This document shows, one piece after another, positions 38,955-47,340 of a stretch of DNA of 64,000 bases. Origin of the DNA: Zhengella mangrovi (GTDB lineage: Bacteria > Pseudomonadota > Alphaproteobacteria > Rhizobiales > Rhizobiaceae); the NCBI RefSeq assembly GCF_002727065.1, contig NZ_PDVP01000003.1:310001-374000 (forward strand). Reading direction: 5' to 3'. The position numbers and the translations under genes are program-made. The number at the start of each line of letters is the position of its first letter. Position 1 is the stretch's first letter. Under the pieces are notes generated by a model, which worked only from the letters and a program-made list of their open reading frames with translations, ran no database searches and had not been told where the DNA came from.

Positions 38955-40849
38955 GTTCGAACCTGACCCGCAGAAGCCTGCTCGGCAACACCGCCAGCGG
39001 CGCCGCCCTCGCCGGCACGATGATGGCCACCGGAAGCGGCGCACTCTTCGCCGCCTCGCGCCAGGCCGCTGCCGCCGAAGGCGCCTATCGCGAAGTCCAC
39101 CCCGGCGAACTGGACAGCTATTACGGCTTCTGGTCATCCGGCCAGTCCGGCGAAGTGCGCATTATCGGCATGCCCTCGATGCGCGAGCTGATGCGCATTC
39201 CCGTCTTCAACCGCTGCAGCGCGACGGGCTGGGGCATCACCAACGAGAGCCTGAAGATCCTCACCGACGGCCTGCGTCCGGAATCGAAGGAGTTTCTCGC
39301 CAAGCGCGGCATGCAGACCTATCACAATGGCGACCTGCACCATCCGCACATGTCCTTCACCGAAGGCACCTATGACGGGCGCTACCTCTTCGCCAACGAC
39401 AAGGCCAACACCCGCGTTGCCCGCATCCGCTGCGACGTGATGAAGACCGACAAGATCATCGAGATCCCCAACACGTCGGACATTCACGGTCTGCGGCCGC
39501 AGAAATATCCGCGCACCGGCTATGTCTTCGCCAATGGCGAGCACCGCATCCCGCTGCCGAACGACGGCATCATTCTCGACGATCCGGAGAAGTACGTCTC
39601 GCTGTTCACGGCCATCGACGGCGACACGATGGAAATCAAGTGGCAGGTGATCGTTGACGGCAACCTCGACAATTGCGACGCCGACTACAAGGGCAAGTAC
39701 GCCTTCTCCACCTGCTACAATTCCGAGAACGGCGTGACCCTGGCCGAGATGACGGCCAACGAGCAGGATTGGGTGGTCATCTTCAACATCGCCCGCATCG
39801 AGGAAGCGGTGAAGACCGGCGACTTCAAGGAATACAACGGTGTGCCGGTCATCGACGGGCGCCACGGCTCCCGTTACACGGCCTACGTGCCGGTATCCAA
39901 CAGCCCGCACGGCTGCAACATGGCGCCGGACAAGAAGCACCTGTGCATCAACGGCAAGCTGTCGCCGACCGTCACGGTCATCGATGTGGACCTGCTCGAC
40001 AAGGTCTTCAACGGCGCCGAACCGCGTTCGGCCGTCGTTGCCGAGCCGCAGCTGGGCCTCGGACCGTTGCACACCGCCTTCGATGGCAAGGGCAATGCCT
40101 TCACCACGCTCTTCCTCGACAGCCAGGTGGCAATGTGGAACATCGACAAGGCCATCCGCGCCTTTGCCGGTGAAGAGGTGGACCCGATCCTCCAGAAGAT
40201 CGACGTTCACTACCAGCCCGGGCACAACCACACGTCGATGGGCGAGACGCTGGAGGCCGACGGCCAGTTCCTGATCTCGCTCAACAAGTTCTCCAAGGAC
40301 CGCTTCCTCAACGTCGGCCCGCTGAAGCCGGAGAACGACCAGCTCATCGACATCTCGGGCGGCGACATGAAGCTCGTGCACGATGGCCCGACCTTCGCCG
40401 AGCCGCATGACTGCATCATCGTCCGGGCCGACGTGGTCAACCCGGTCTCTGTCTGGGATCGCGCCGACAACACCTGGGAAGATGCCCGCGCCATGGCGGA
40501 GAAGGATGGCGTCGATCTCGACTATGCCGCCGACGTCATCCGCGACGGCAACAAGGTGCGCGTCTACATGCACTCCGTTGCCCCGGCTTTCTCGCTCGAC
40601 AAGTTCGAGGTCAACGAGGGCGACGAGGTGACCATCACGATCACCAACATGGACGAGGTGGATGACCTGACCCACGGCTTCACCCTGGGCAATCACGGCA
40701 TTGCCATGGAAATCGCCCCGCAGGCCACCGCGTCGGTCACCTTCACGGCCGACCGGCCCGGCGTCCACTGGTACTACTGCCAGTGGTTCTGCCACGCGCT
40801 GCACATGGAAATGCGCGGCCGCATGCTCGTCCATCCGAAGTCGGCCTGA
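38951..40849 (+). CDS. nosZ: nitrous-oxide reductase
   Basis: The periplasmic multicopper enzyme reduces N2O to N2. The 632-residue product has a Tat signal ([20 protein letters not shown]), the His-rich CuZ ligand segments of the seven-bladed propeller ([33 protein letters not shown]), and a C-terminal cupredoxin CuA site ([14 protein letters not shown]). A Tat leader marks clade I (typical) NosZ. The start overlaps the nosR stop. Confidence 0.98.
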   Translation: MSSNLTRRSLLGNTASGAALAGTMMATGSGALFAASRQAAAAEGAYREVHPGELDSYYGFWSSGQSGEVRIIGMPSMRELMRIPVFNRCSATGWGITNESLKILTDGLRPESKEFLAKRGMQTYHNGDLHHPHMSFTEGTYDGRYLFANDKANTRVARIRCDVMKTDKIIEIPNTSDIHGLRPQKYPRTGYVFANGEHRIPLPNDGIILDDPEKYVSLFTAIDGDTMEIKWQVIVDGNLDNCDADYKGKYAFSTCYNSENGVTLAEMTANEQDWVVIFNIARIEEAVKTGDFKEYNGVPVIDGRHGSRYTAYVPVSNSPHGCNMAPDKKHLCINGKLSPTVTVIDVDLLDKVFNGAEPRSAVVAEPQLGLGPLHTAFDGKGNAFTTLFLDSQVAMWNIDKAIRAFAGEEVDPILQKIDVHYQPGHNHTSMGETLEADGQFLISLNKFSKDRFLNVGPLKPENDQLIDISGGDMKLVHDGPTFAEPHDCIIVRADVVNPVSVWDRADNTWEDARAMAEKDGVDLDYAADVIRDGNKVRVYMHSVAPAFSLDKFEVNEGDEVTITITNMDEVDDLTHGFTLGNHGIAMEIAPQATASVTFTADRPGVHWYYCQWFCHALHMEMRGRMLVHPKSA

Positions 40850-40865
40850 GGCGGGGGAACACGCC

Positions 40866-42149
40866 ATGCGAAGCGCTGTCCGCCTCCTCCTGGCCGCGGG
40901 TCTTGCCGCCACCGCCCTTCCGGCGGCGGCAGCCGAGATCGACGTGCCCGCCGGACCGGGGGCGCTTCGCCAGGCCATCGCCAGCGCCGCGCCGGGGGAT
41001 GTCCTCCGGCTCGGCCCCGGCCCCTACGCGGGGCCGGTCACCATCGACAGGCCGCTGACCCTGAGGGGTACCGGCCTGACCATGGTCAGGGGCACCGGAG
41101 AGGGTTCGGTCATCACGATCGAGGCCCCCGGCGTCACCCTGTCGGGCCTCACGGTCCAGGGATCCGGCATCAGGCTCGATGCGCTCGATGCCGGCATCAC
41201 CATCGACAAGACCGCCGGCCACGCCGTCATCGAGGACAACACGGTGATCGGCAACCTGATCGGCGTGAACATCCACGGCGGACAGGACGTGGTGGTACGA
41301 TCGAACCGGATCATCGGCCGCGAGGACCTGCGCAAGAACGAGCGCGGACCCGGCATCTATGTCTGGAACGCGCCCGGCCTGCTGGTCGAGGACAACGACA
41401 TCGCCCGTGGACGCGATGGCGTGTTCATCACCACGTCGCACCACGCCGTCTACCGCAACAATCGCATATCCGACCTCCGCTTCGCCTTCCACTCGATGTA
41501 CGCCAACGACATCGAGGTCACCGGCAACGTCTCCCGCGGCAACGACATGGGCTATGCCTTCATGTTCTCGCGCGGGCTGACCGTGACGGACAACCTGTCG
41601 GATGGCGACCGGACGCACGGCATCTTCATGAACTTCGCCAACAAGGCGACGATCCGCCACAACGACGTGCGCAACGGCGGCGACAAGTGCCTGTTCATCT
41701 ACAATTCCAATGGCAACCGCTTCGAGGCCAACCGTTTCGAGGGCTGTGGCATCGGCGTGCATTTCACCGCCGGATCGGAAGGCAACGCCATGACAGGCAA
41801 TGCCTTCGTCAACAATCGCATCCAGGTGAAATACGTCGGGACCCGCTGGCTGGAATGGAGCGTGGACGGGCACGGCAACTACTGGTCCGACCACGGCGGC
41901 TTCGACGTCAACGGCGACGGGCTGGCCGACAGTCACTACCGCCCGAACGACCTTGTCGACCGCATCACCTGGAGCCAGCCGATGGCGAGGCTGCTGCTCG
42001 GCTCGCCCGCGGTCCAGCTCATCCGCTGGTCGCAGTCGCGTTTTCCAGGCCTGCTGCCCGGCGGCGTGATCGACAGCCACCCCCTCATGTCTCCCGATGG
42101 CGCGGGCCTGACGCCCGCCGCCGAACCCCGTGAAGGCGGACCGTCATGA
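40866..42149 (+). CDS. nosD: periplasmic copper-site assembly protein
   Basis: NosD is a periplasmic right-handed beta-helix protein needed with NosF and NosY to build the CuZ site. The 427-residue product has a signal peptide (RLLLAAGLAATALPAAAA), starts with a short SAAPGDVLRLGPG segment and continues in repeated strand units with Asn/Gly/Asp turns (VIEDNTVIGNLIG, NRFEANRFEGCG). ATG at 40866 is 16 bases after nosZ, preceded by GGGGGAA. The stop overlaps nosF. Confidence 0.93.
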   Translation: MRSAVRLLLAAGLAATALPAAAAEIDVPAGPGALRQAIASAAPGDVLRLGPGPYAGPVTIDRPLTLRGTGLTMVRGTGEGSVITIEAPGVTLSGLTVQGSGIRLDALDAGITIDKTAGHAVIEDNTVIGNLIGVNIHGGQDVVVRSNRIIGREDLRKNERGPGIYVWNAPGLLVEDNDIARGRDGVFITTSHHAVYRNNRISDLRFAFHSMYANDIEVTGNVSRGNDMGYAFMFSRGLTVTDNLSDGDRTHGIFMNFANKATIRHNDVRNGGDKCLFIYNSNGNRFEANRFEGCGIGVHFTAGSEGNAMTGNAFVNNRIQVKYVGTRWLEWSVDGHGNYWSDHGGFDVNGDGLADSHYRPNDLVDRITWSQPMARLLLGSPAVQLIRWSQSRFPGLLPGGVIDSHPLMSPDGAGLTPAAEPREGGPS

Positions 42150-43072
42150 CCACCCTTTCCAGCGTCCCGCCCCTGCTCTCCATCGAGGGCCTGACCATCG
42201 ACTTCAGTGCCCTGCGCGCGCTCGACCGTGTATCGCTCACCGTTTCCCCCGGCGAGCGCGTCGCCCTGCTCGGTCACAATGGCGCGGGCAAGTCCACGCT
42301 TTTCAAGACCGTGCTCGGCTTCCTTTCCCCGGCCGAGGGATCCGTTTCGGTGGATGGCGCGGCGCCCGGTTCAGACGCGGCGCGGCGCAGCGTCAGTTAC
42401 CTGCCCGAACAGGTCGCCTTCCCCAAGGCCCTGACCGGCCGGGAGGTGATGGACTATTTCTCGCGGCTCAAGGGCGCCGGTCGCGCCGATATCGCCCGCC
42501 TGCTCGATCTGGTCGGGCTCGGCGAAGCGGCTTCGCGCGCCGTCGGCAGCTATTCCAAGGGCATGCGCCAGCGTCTCGGCCTTGCCCAGGCGCTGATCGG
42601 CAAGCCCCGCCTGCTGCTGCTCGATGAACCGACGAGCGGCCTCGATCCGGTGTCGCGGCTGGAATTCTACGACATCATCGCCCGCATCGCCGGCGAGGGC
42701 GCCGGTGTCCTCCTGTCCTCCCATGCGCTGACCGAGGTGGAAGCGCGCACCGACCGGGTGGCGATCCTGTCGAAGGGCAGGCTGGTGGCCGACGGCACGC
42801 TCGCCAGGCTCGCCAGCCAGGCGCAGCTGTCCATGTCGGTACGCATCGAGGCGCGGGCCGGCCGGGCCGACGCGGTCCAGGCGCATCTTGGCGGACGCCG
42901 GGTGAACGGCAAGTCCGTGATCATCGAGTGCGACCCCTCCGGCAAGATCGCGCTCTTCGGCCGGATCGGCGGCCTGTCGGAGGACATCGCCGATATCGAT
43001 GTCTCCATGCCGACACTCGACGACATCTACACCCACTACAGCAGCCTTGCCCGCACGGAGGGCGCATCATGA
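42146..43072 (+). CDS. nosF: ABC transporter ATPase for NosZ maturation
   Basis: NosF is the ATPase of NosFY, which with NosD supplies sulphur or copper for CuZ. In the 308-residue product, Walker A is GHNGAGKST (about 47-55), the signature is YSKGMRQRLGLA (a common variant of LSGGQ in this family) and Walker B is LLLLDEPTSGLDP, with SSHALTEVE carrying the switch histidine. It is coupled to nosD and nosY by ATGA overlaps. Confidence 0.94.
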   Translation: MTTLSSVPPLLSIEGLTIDFSALRALDRVSLTVSPGERVALLGHNGAGKSTLFKTVLGFLSPAEGSVSVDGAAPGSDAARRSVSYLPEQVAFPKALTGREVMDYFSRLKGAGRADIARLLDLVGLGEAASRAVGSYSKGMRQRLGLAQALIGKPRLLLLDEPTSGLDPVSRLEFYDIIARIAGEGAGVLLSSHALTEVEARTDRVAILSKGRLVADGTLARLASQAQLSMSVRIEARAGRADAVQAHLGGRRVNGKSVIIECDPSGKIALFGRIGGLSEDIADIDVSMPTLDDIYTHYSSLARTEGAS

Positions 43073-43902
43073 TCCGCATTTCACGCGTCCTGGCCGTCGC
43101 TGCCACGGAATTCCGCATGGCGGCCCGCAACCGCTGGGTCTTCCTGTCCACCCTCGTCTTCCTGCTGTTTTCGCTGGCGCTGTCATTTCCGGGCGTCGGC
43201 GCGGCGGCGATGAAGGCCGACGTCCTGACCCTGGCCAGCGCCGCGCTGGCGACGCTCGCGGTCTACCTGGTTCCGCTGATCGCCCTGCTGCTCGCCTATG
43301 ACAGCTTCGCCGGCGAGGTCGAGCGGGGCACGCTGGCGCTGATCCTCGCCACCCCGGTGCGGCGCGGCGAACTGGTCGCCGGCAAGTTCCTCGGCCTGTT
43401 CGGCGTCCTCGCGATTGCCCTCGTCACCGGCCTGGCCGTGTCCACGCTGGCAGCCGGCGCCGTTTACGGCTTCGCCCCGGCAGGGCTCGCCGCCATGGCG
43501 CGGCTCACGCTGACAGCCCTGATGCTGGGGGCGGTCTTCCTGGCGGCAGGCATCGCCGTTTCGGTCGCGGCGCGGCGTACCGGCACCGCGGCGGCAACCG
43601 TCTTTGGCCTGTGGCTCCTCGCGGTCGTGCTCTGGGATCTCGCGCTGCTGGCCGGCGTCGTGGCGGATGCCGACGGGTTCTTCGCCCGCTCGGTCTTCCC
43701 CTGGCTGGTCATCGCCAATCCGGGCGACGCCTTCCGCATCTACAATCTCGCCGCTCTCGGCGATGGCGTCCAGATGGCCGGCATCGACAGCGTGGCGCAC
43801 ACCCTTCCCTTCGATCCGGCAGCCGCCCTGGCGGTCCTCGCCGCCTGGTTCGCCATCCTCATCGGCTGCGGACAGATCCTTCTTCGGAGACTGACACCAT
43901 GA
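43069..43902 (+). CDS. nosY: ABC-2 type permease for NosZ maturation
   Basis: The 277-residue inner-membrane protein has six predicted spans and the ABC-2 permease motif ERGTLALILATPVRRGELVAGK spread over about residues 84-105. It partners NosF. The ATG (43069) overlaps the nosF stop, and the TGA overlaps the nosL start. Confidence 0.92.
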   Translation: MIRISRVLAVAATEFRMAARNRWVFLSTLVFLLFSLALSFPGVGAAAMKADVLTLASAALATLAVYLVPLIALLLAYDSFAGEVERGTLALILATPVRRGELVAGKFLGLFGVLAIALVTGLAVSTLAAGAVYGFAPAGLAAMARLTLTALMLGAVFLAAGIAVSVAARRTGTAAATVFGLWLLAVVLWDLALLAGVVADADGFFARSVFPWLVIANPGDAFRIYNLAALGDGVQMAGIDSVAHTLPFDPAAALAVLAAWFAILIGCGQILLRRLTP

Positions 43903-44453
43903 CCAAGCGTCTTCTTGCCGCCGTGGCGGGCCTCGCCATGGCCGCTGCCCTCGCCGGATGCACCGGCAACGAGGCCACCACCCGCCCCCTGCCCGTCACG
44001 ATGAACGAGGAGGCCGTCGGCCACTTCTGCCAGATGTACGTGCTCGACCACGAAGGTCCGAAGGCACAGATCCACCTGGCCGGCTTCGACAAGCCGCTGT
44101 GGTTCGCCCAGGTCTCCGACGCGGTGGCCTACCTGAAGGACCAGGAGCGCGACGGCAGCGTGTCCGCCGTTTACGTCAGCGACATGGGCAAGGCCGTGTC
44201 CTGGGCCGAACCCGGTGCCGACAACTGGATCGACGGGGAAAACGCCCTCTACGTCATCAACAGCGCGCGGACCGGCGGCATGGGCCAGCCCGAAGCCGTT
44301 CCCTTTTCCTCCAAGGAAGCCGCCGATGGCTACATCGCCGCGAAAGGCGGGATCGCCGTTCGGCTGGATGCCATTCCCGATGGATACGTTCACCCCGCGG
44401 CGGACCTGACGGCCAGCGTCGGCAATGCCGGCCAATCCGGCTCCGCCGAGTAG
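43899..44453 (+). CDS. nosL: copper-binding lipoprotein
   Basis: NosL is an outer-face lipoprotein that binds Cu(I) and delivers it for NosZ. The 184-residue product has a lipobox ending at Cys21 (AAALAGC) and the family FCQMYVLDH motif (about residues 43-51), whose Cys, Met and His fit a Cu(I) site. It sits after nosY and before nosX as in other alphaproteobacterial nos clusters. Confidence 0.93.
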   Translation: MTKRLLAAVAGLAMAAALAGCTGNEATTRPLPVTMNEEAVGHFCQMYVLDHEGPKAQIHLAGFDKPLWFAQVSDAVAYLKDQERDGSVSAVYVSDMGKAVSWAEPGADNWIDGENALYVINSARTGGMGQPEAVPFSSKEAADGYIAAKGGIAVRLDAIPDGYVHPAADLTASVGNAGQSGSAE

Positions 44454-44463
44454 GGAGAAGGTC

Positions 44464-45438
44464 ATGAACACGAACGCAGGAAAGACCGTCAACCGCCGCA
44501 GGGTGCTGTTCATCGGTGCCGCGCTGGCCGGTGCGGCGCTCGTGCCCCCTGCCATGGCAGGATCCGCCCTTCCCGTTGCCCGCTGGCGCGGCGTGGCGCT
44601 GGGCGCGGATGCTCAATTGCACCTCGCCGGCGTGTCAGACGCCGAAGCCCGACCGGTTTTCGCGGCGGTCGAACAGGAAATCGCGCGGCTGGAATCGGTC
44701 TTCAGCCTCTACCGGTCCGGCAGCGCCGTCTCGCGGCTGAACGCAACGGGTATGCTGGACAACCCGCCGCCGGAACTGCTCGAACTGCTCGCCACGGCGC
44801 GGAGCGTCTGGCACGCGACCGGCGGATTGTTCGATCCGACCGTCCAGCCGCTGTTCCGGGCGCTGGCCGAACATGCCGCCGGTGGCGCGACGCCCGGCCT
44901 TCGCATCGAGGACCGCCTGCCCGATGCACTGGCCCTCGTCGGCTTCGACAAGGTGTCCTTCGACACCCGCGCGGTGCGCCTCGCACGCCCCGGCATGGCG
45001 CTCACCTTCAACGGCATCGCCCAAGGCTACCTCACCGACCGGGTGAGCGAGCTTCTGCGGGGGCGCGGTTATTCCAACATCCTGGTCGATCTGGGAGAGA
45101 TCCGGGCGCTCGGGCCCGGGCGGCATGGCGGAGGCTGGCTGGTAGGGCTCGCCGGCCACGGGGCAACCGCCATGCCGCAGCCGATCGCTGTCACGGACCG
45201 TGCGGTGGCCACCTCGGCCATGCACGGAACCACCGTGGACGCCAAGGGCACGGCCGGCCACATCCTGCATCCTCTCAAGGGCACGGCGCCGGCCTACCGC
45301 GAACAGGTCACGGTCATGGACGCGAGCGCAACGCGGGCCGATGCCCTGTCGACGGCCGCGGTCCTGATGGATGACGCCGCGATCGAGACCCTGCGCCGCC
45401 AGGGTTGCGACGTCATCGCGTCTCCCTTCACGGCCTGA
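44464..45438 (+). CDS. nosX: ApbE-family FMN transferase for NosR
   Basis: NosX attaches FMN to the NosR threonine in the periplasm. The 324-residue product has a leader with RRR (NRRRVLFIGAALAGAAL), which may be Tat-type, and an ApbE domain with ESVFSLYRSGSAVSRLN, ALTFNGIAQGYLTD and VDLGEIRALG motifs plus the late metal-binding region (MDASATRADALSTA). AGGGAGAAGGTC precedes the ATG. It is the last nos gene, followed by a strong terminator. Confidence 0.93.
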   Translation: MNTNAGKTVNRRRVLFIGAALAGAALVPPAMAGSALPVARWRGVALGADAQLHLAGVSDAEARPVFAAVEQEIARLESVFSLYRSGSAVSRLNATGMLDNPPPELLELLATARSVWHATGGLFDPTVQPLFRALAEHAAGGATPGLRIEDRLPDALALVGFDKVSFDTRAVRLARPGMALTFNGIAQGYLTDRVSELLRGRGYSNILVDLGEIRALGPGRHGGGWLVGLAGHGATAMPQPIAVTDRAVATSAMHGTTVDAKGTAGHILHPLKGTAPAYREQVTVMDASATRADALSTAAVLMDDAAIETLRRQGCDVIASPFTA

Positions 45439-45461
45439 CCGGGAAACTGCAAGCAGGCATG

Positions 45462-45490
45462 AAAAAAGCCGGGCAGCAGCCCGGCTTTTT
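45462..45490. terminator. bidirectional rho-independent terminator between nosX and pseudoazurin
   Basis: A 12-bp stem AAAAAGCCGGGC / GCCCGGCTTTTT with loop AGCA. A-tract on one side and T-tract on the other serve both the nos operon (plus) and the pseudoazurin gene (minus), which converge here. Confidence 0.9.
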
Positions 45491-45511
45491 GGGCTTGATC
45501 CGTTGGCCGGA

Positions 45512-45964
45512 TCACTGGCCGTCGATCTCGGCGAAGATGGCATCGAACCGTGCCTTGGCCTTCTTTGGCAGCTTCGCCGCCTTGGCGGCATCTTCATTGA
45601 CGGGTTTGCCGACTTCCACCAGCATGACCATGCCGAGCCCGAAATGCGGCTTGCAGCGGACGCCGTAAACGCCCTCCTTGTCGAGCGTGACGGAAATCTC
45701 CTTGCCGATCTTGCCCTTGAAGGCGTCAGCACCATCCGGGATCATGCCCTTGATGGATTCGGCATTGTGGCCCTTGTCGGTCGGAACGAAGCGGATCGTG
45801 TCGCCCGGCTCGGCCCGCACCAGCGCCGGCTCGAACACCATGGCGCCGTCCGCGCCCTTGTTGAGCATGTGCACTTCGTGTTCGCCGGCTTGCGCCCCGG
45901 TGGCCAGGAAGCCGGCCACGGCGACAGCCCCGAGGGCAACGGCAATGCGGTTGGTCGTTTTCAT
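45512..45964 (-). CDS. paz: pseudoazurin, periplasmic blue copper protein
   Basis: Pseudoazurin carries electrons to nitrite and nitrous oxide reductases. The 150-residue precursor has a Sec signal ([20 protein letters not shown], cleavage near AQA/G). The mature cupredoxin shows the type-1 copper ligands: His in KGHNAES, then Cys, His and Met in [14 protein letters not shown] at 45962-45964 is chosen because AAGGA lies 8 bases before it; an ATG 9 bases upstream overlaps that site. Two TTGCG-type boxes lie in the divergent region upstream, linking it to the NnrR regulon. Confidence 0.92.
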   Translation of the reverse strand: MKTTNRIAVALGAVAVAGFLATGAQAGEHEVHMLNKGADGAMVFEPALVRAEPGDTIRFVPTDKGHNAESIKGMIPDGADAFKGKIGKEISVTLDKEGVYGVRCKPHFGLGMVMLVEVGKPVNEDAAKAAKLPKKAKARFDAIFAEIDGQ

Positions 45965-46041
45965 GGTTTTCATCCTTCTTGTCGTTTCTTGATGCAGCCT
46001 TGGCCGCGCCCCCGTCCTAGGCGCGACGGGCCGCCCGGACT

Positions 46042-46055
46042 TTGCGTTTCGGCAA
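46042..46055. promoter_or_regulatory. NnrR-type box TTGCGTTTCGGCAA upstream of pseudoazurin
   Basis: TTGCG-N4-GGCAA, one base from the perfect palindrome, centred about 85 bases upstream of the paz start codon. The position suits activation of paz. Confidence 0.55.
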
Positions 46056-46099
46056 ACTGACGGCCATCGGCCGGGAACGGCGAAATACCGCGGCTTTGT

Positions 46100-46113
46100 T
46101 TGCGCAGGCGCAA
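46100..46113. promoter_or_regulatory. NnrR-type box TTGCGCAGGCGCAA upstream of the DUF1858 gene
   Basis: A perfect TTGCG-N4-CGCAA palindrome centred about 92 bases upstream of the DUF1858 ATG. Together with the 46042 box it gives each divergent gene its own site. Confidence 0.6.
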
Positions 46114-46197
46114 CGAAACGCCCCTACGGCCGTCCTATCCATGGGTGGAAAATGAAGCATTGCGCCCGGACGCGGGCGGAACCGGACAGAAGACCGC

Positions 46198-46422
46198 ATG
46201 GCCAAGACCAGCACCATTTCCATCGACATGACGATCGAGGACGTCATGACCACGTGGCCGGTTACCGTGCAGGTGGTGATGGCTCACGGCATGTTTTGCG
46301 TCGGCTGTCCGATCTCCGGGTTCCATACCGTCGCCGACGCCGCCTTCGAGCATGCCGTCGACCTGGAGACCTTCACCAGCGATCTGGCGCGCGCCATTGC
46401 CGCCAGCGAGGAGCCTGGCTAG
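46198..46422 (+). CDS. DUF1858 domain small protein with CxxC
   Basis: The 74-residue cytoplasmic protein is essentially one DUF1858 domain: MTIEDVMTTWPVTVQVVMAHGM then FCVGCPISG and a helical end. The CxxC disulphide pair is the family hallmark. DUF1858 domains are found alone or fused to hybrid-cluster, ScdA/RIC-type and other nitrosative-stress proteins. With an NnrR-type box upstream and nnrR/nnrS beside it, a role in NO or nitrosative stress is inferred. It is followed by an intergenic repeat. Confidence 0.85.
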   Translation: MAKTSTISIDMTIEDVMTTWPVTVQVVMAHGMFCVGCPISGFHTVADAAFEHAVDLETFTSDLARAIAASEEPG

Positions 46423-46470
46423 GCCAGGTCGAGGGACAGCTGAAACCGGCCCGGCCTGCGGAACTGGATG

Positions 46471-46524
46471 AAAACAACCGGACAAGGCATTGCGGCGATT
46501 CAGCGAAACGCGAACATGCCCTAG
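46471..46524. repeat. 54-bp dispersed intergenic repeat, copy B
   Basis: Same unit as 21301-21354 (42 of 54 identical, ending CTAG), with GGCAT/ATGCC inverted ends in this copy. As in copy A, the CTA of CTAG provides the TAG stop of the minus-strand gene (nnrR). Confidence 0.6.
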
Positions 46525-47222
46525 GCGTCTTTCGCCCCCTGGCTGACTAGCATCAGGCGATGCGGATCTGTGACGCTGATCCGCTTGCGCCCGCTGCGCA
46601 CCATGCCCTGGCTTTCCCAGGCACTGAGAAGGCGGCTGACCGTGTGCAGCGTCGTGCCTGTCATGTCGGCGATATCCTGCCGGGACACGGGGAAGTCGAT
46701 CTCGATGCCGTCTTCCGTCTTGCGCCCGGTCTGGCGCACCAGCCGGAGCACCGCATTGGCAACGCGCTGCTCCACCTGCGCCAGGGACAGTTCGATCACC
46801 CTGTCCTGGGTTTCCTGCAGGCGCTGGCCTACGGTGCGGTAGGCGTTGGCGGCGAAGACCGGGAAGCGCGCCGTCAGATCCGGCCAGGCGCTCATCGGCC
46901 AGGACAGCAGGACGCAATCGACGGCGGCGACGGCCGAGGCCGGGTAGGTGTCGCGCCCGATTGCCGGCGCGATGCCGACCAGCGAGCCGGCAGCGATGTA
47001 GCGGGCGATGACCTGCTGTCCCTCCCGCGTCGTCTGGACCACACGCAGGGCGCCGTCGAGCAGGAGAAAGAACCGTTCCGCCGCGCCCCCCTGCTCGAAG
47101 ACGGCCGCATCCTTCGCCACGCGCAGCGCGCTTGCCGGTTCGAGAACCGTGTCGAGATCCTCGTCCTGAAGTCCGTTGAAAATCTCGACATCCGCGATCA
47201 GCGAGCGGTTCAGCTTTGCCAT
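46521..47222 (-). CDS. nnrR: Crp/Fnr-family regulator of denitrification, NnrR type
   Basis: NnrR-type proteins activate nitrite, NO and often N2O reductase genes in response to NO. The 233-residue product has a sensor fold (about residues 10-125) without an FNR-type Cys cluster and a C-terminal helix-turn-helix with recognition helix TLHTVSRLLSAWE. The H-x-x-S-R pattern differs from the E-x-x-S-R of FNR and the NarR-like protein, and fits the TTGCG-N4-CGCAA sites found nearby. The ATG is at 47220-47222. A perfect box begins 14 bases upstream, implying autoregulation. The stop lies in a dispersed repeat. Confidence 0.85.
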   Translation of the reverse strand: MAKLNRSLIADVEIFNGLQDEDLDTVLEPASALRVAKDAAVFEQGGAAERFFLLLDGALRVVQTTREGQQVIARYIAAGSLVGIAPAIGRDTYPASAVAAVDCVLLSWPMSAWPDLTARFPVFAANAYRTVGQRLQETQDRVIELSLAQVEQRVANAVLRLVRQTGRKTEDGIEIDFPVSRQDIADMTGTTLHTVSRLLSAWESQGMVRSGRKRISVTDPHRLMLVSQGAKDA

Positions 47223-47235
47223 GTCGGTTCCGAAA

Positions 47236-47249
47236 TTGCGTTTGCGCAA
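47236..47249. promoter_or_regulatory. NnrR-type box TTGCGTTTGCGCAA between nnrR and nnrS
   Basis: A perfect TTGCG-N4-CGCAA palindrome. It lies 14 bases before the nnrR ATG (a repressing position) and about 98 bases before the nnrS ATG (an activating position). Confidence 0.65.
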
Positions 47250-47340
47250 CGTTGCGATCGGGAATGGCCTTACAAGGATTGCCAGCAGTTGCGGCGGATC
47301 ATCGCCGCGACCGCCCACCGTAGATGGCAGGAGGCGAACC

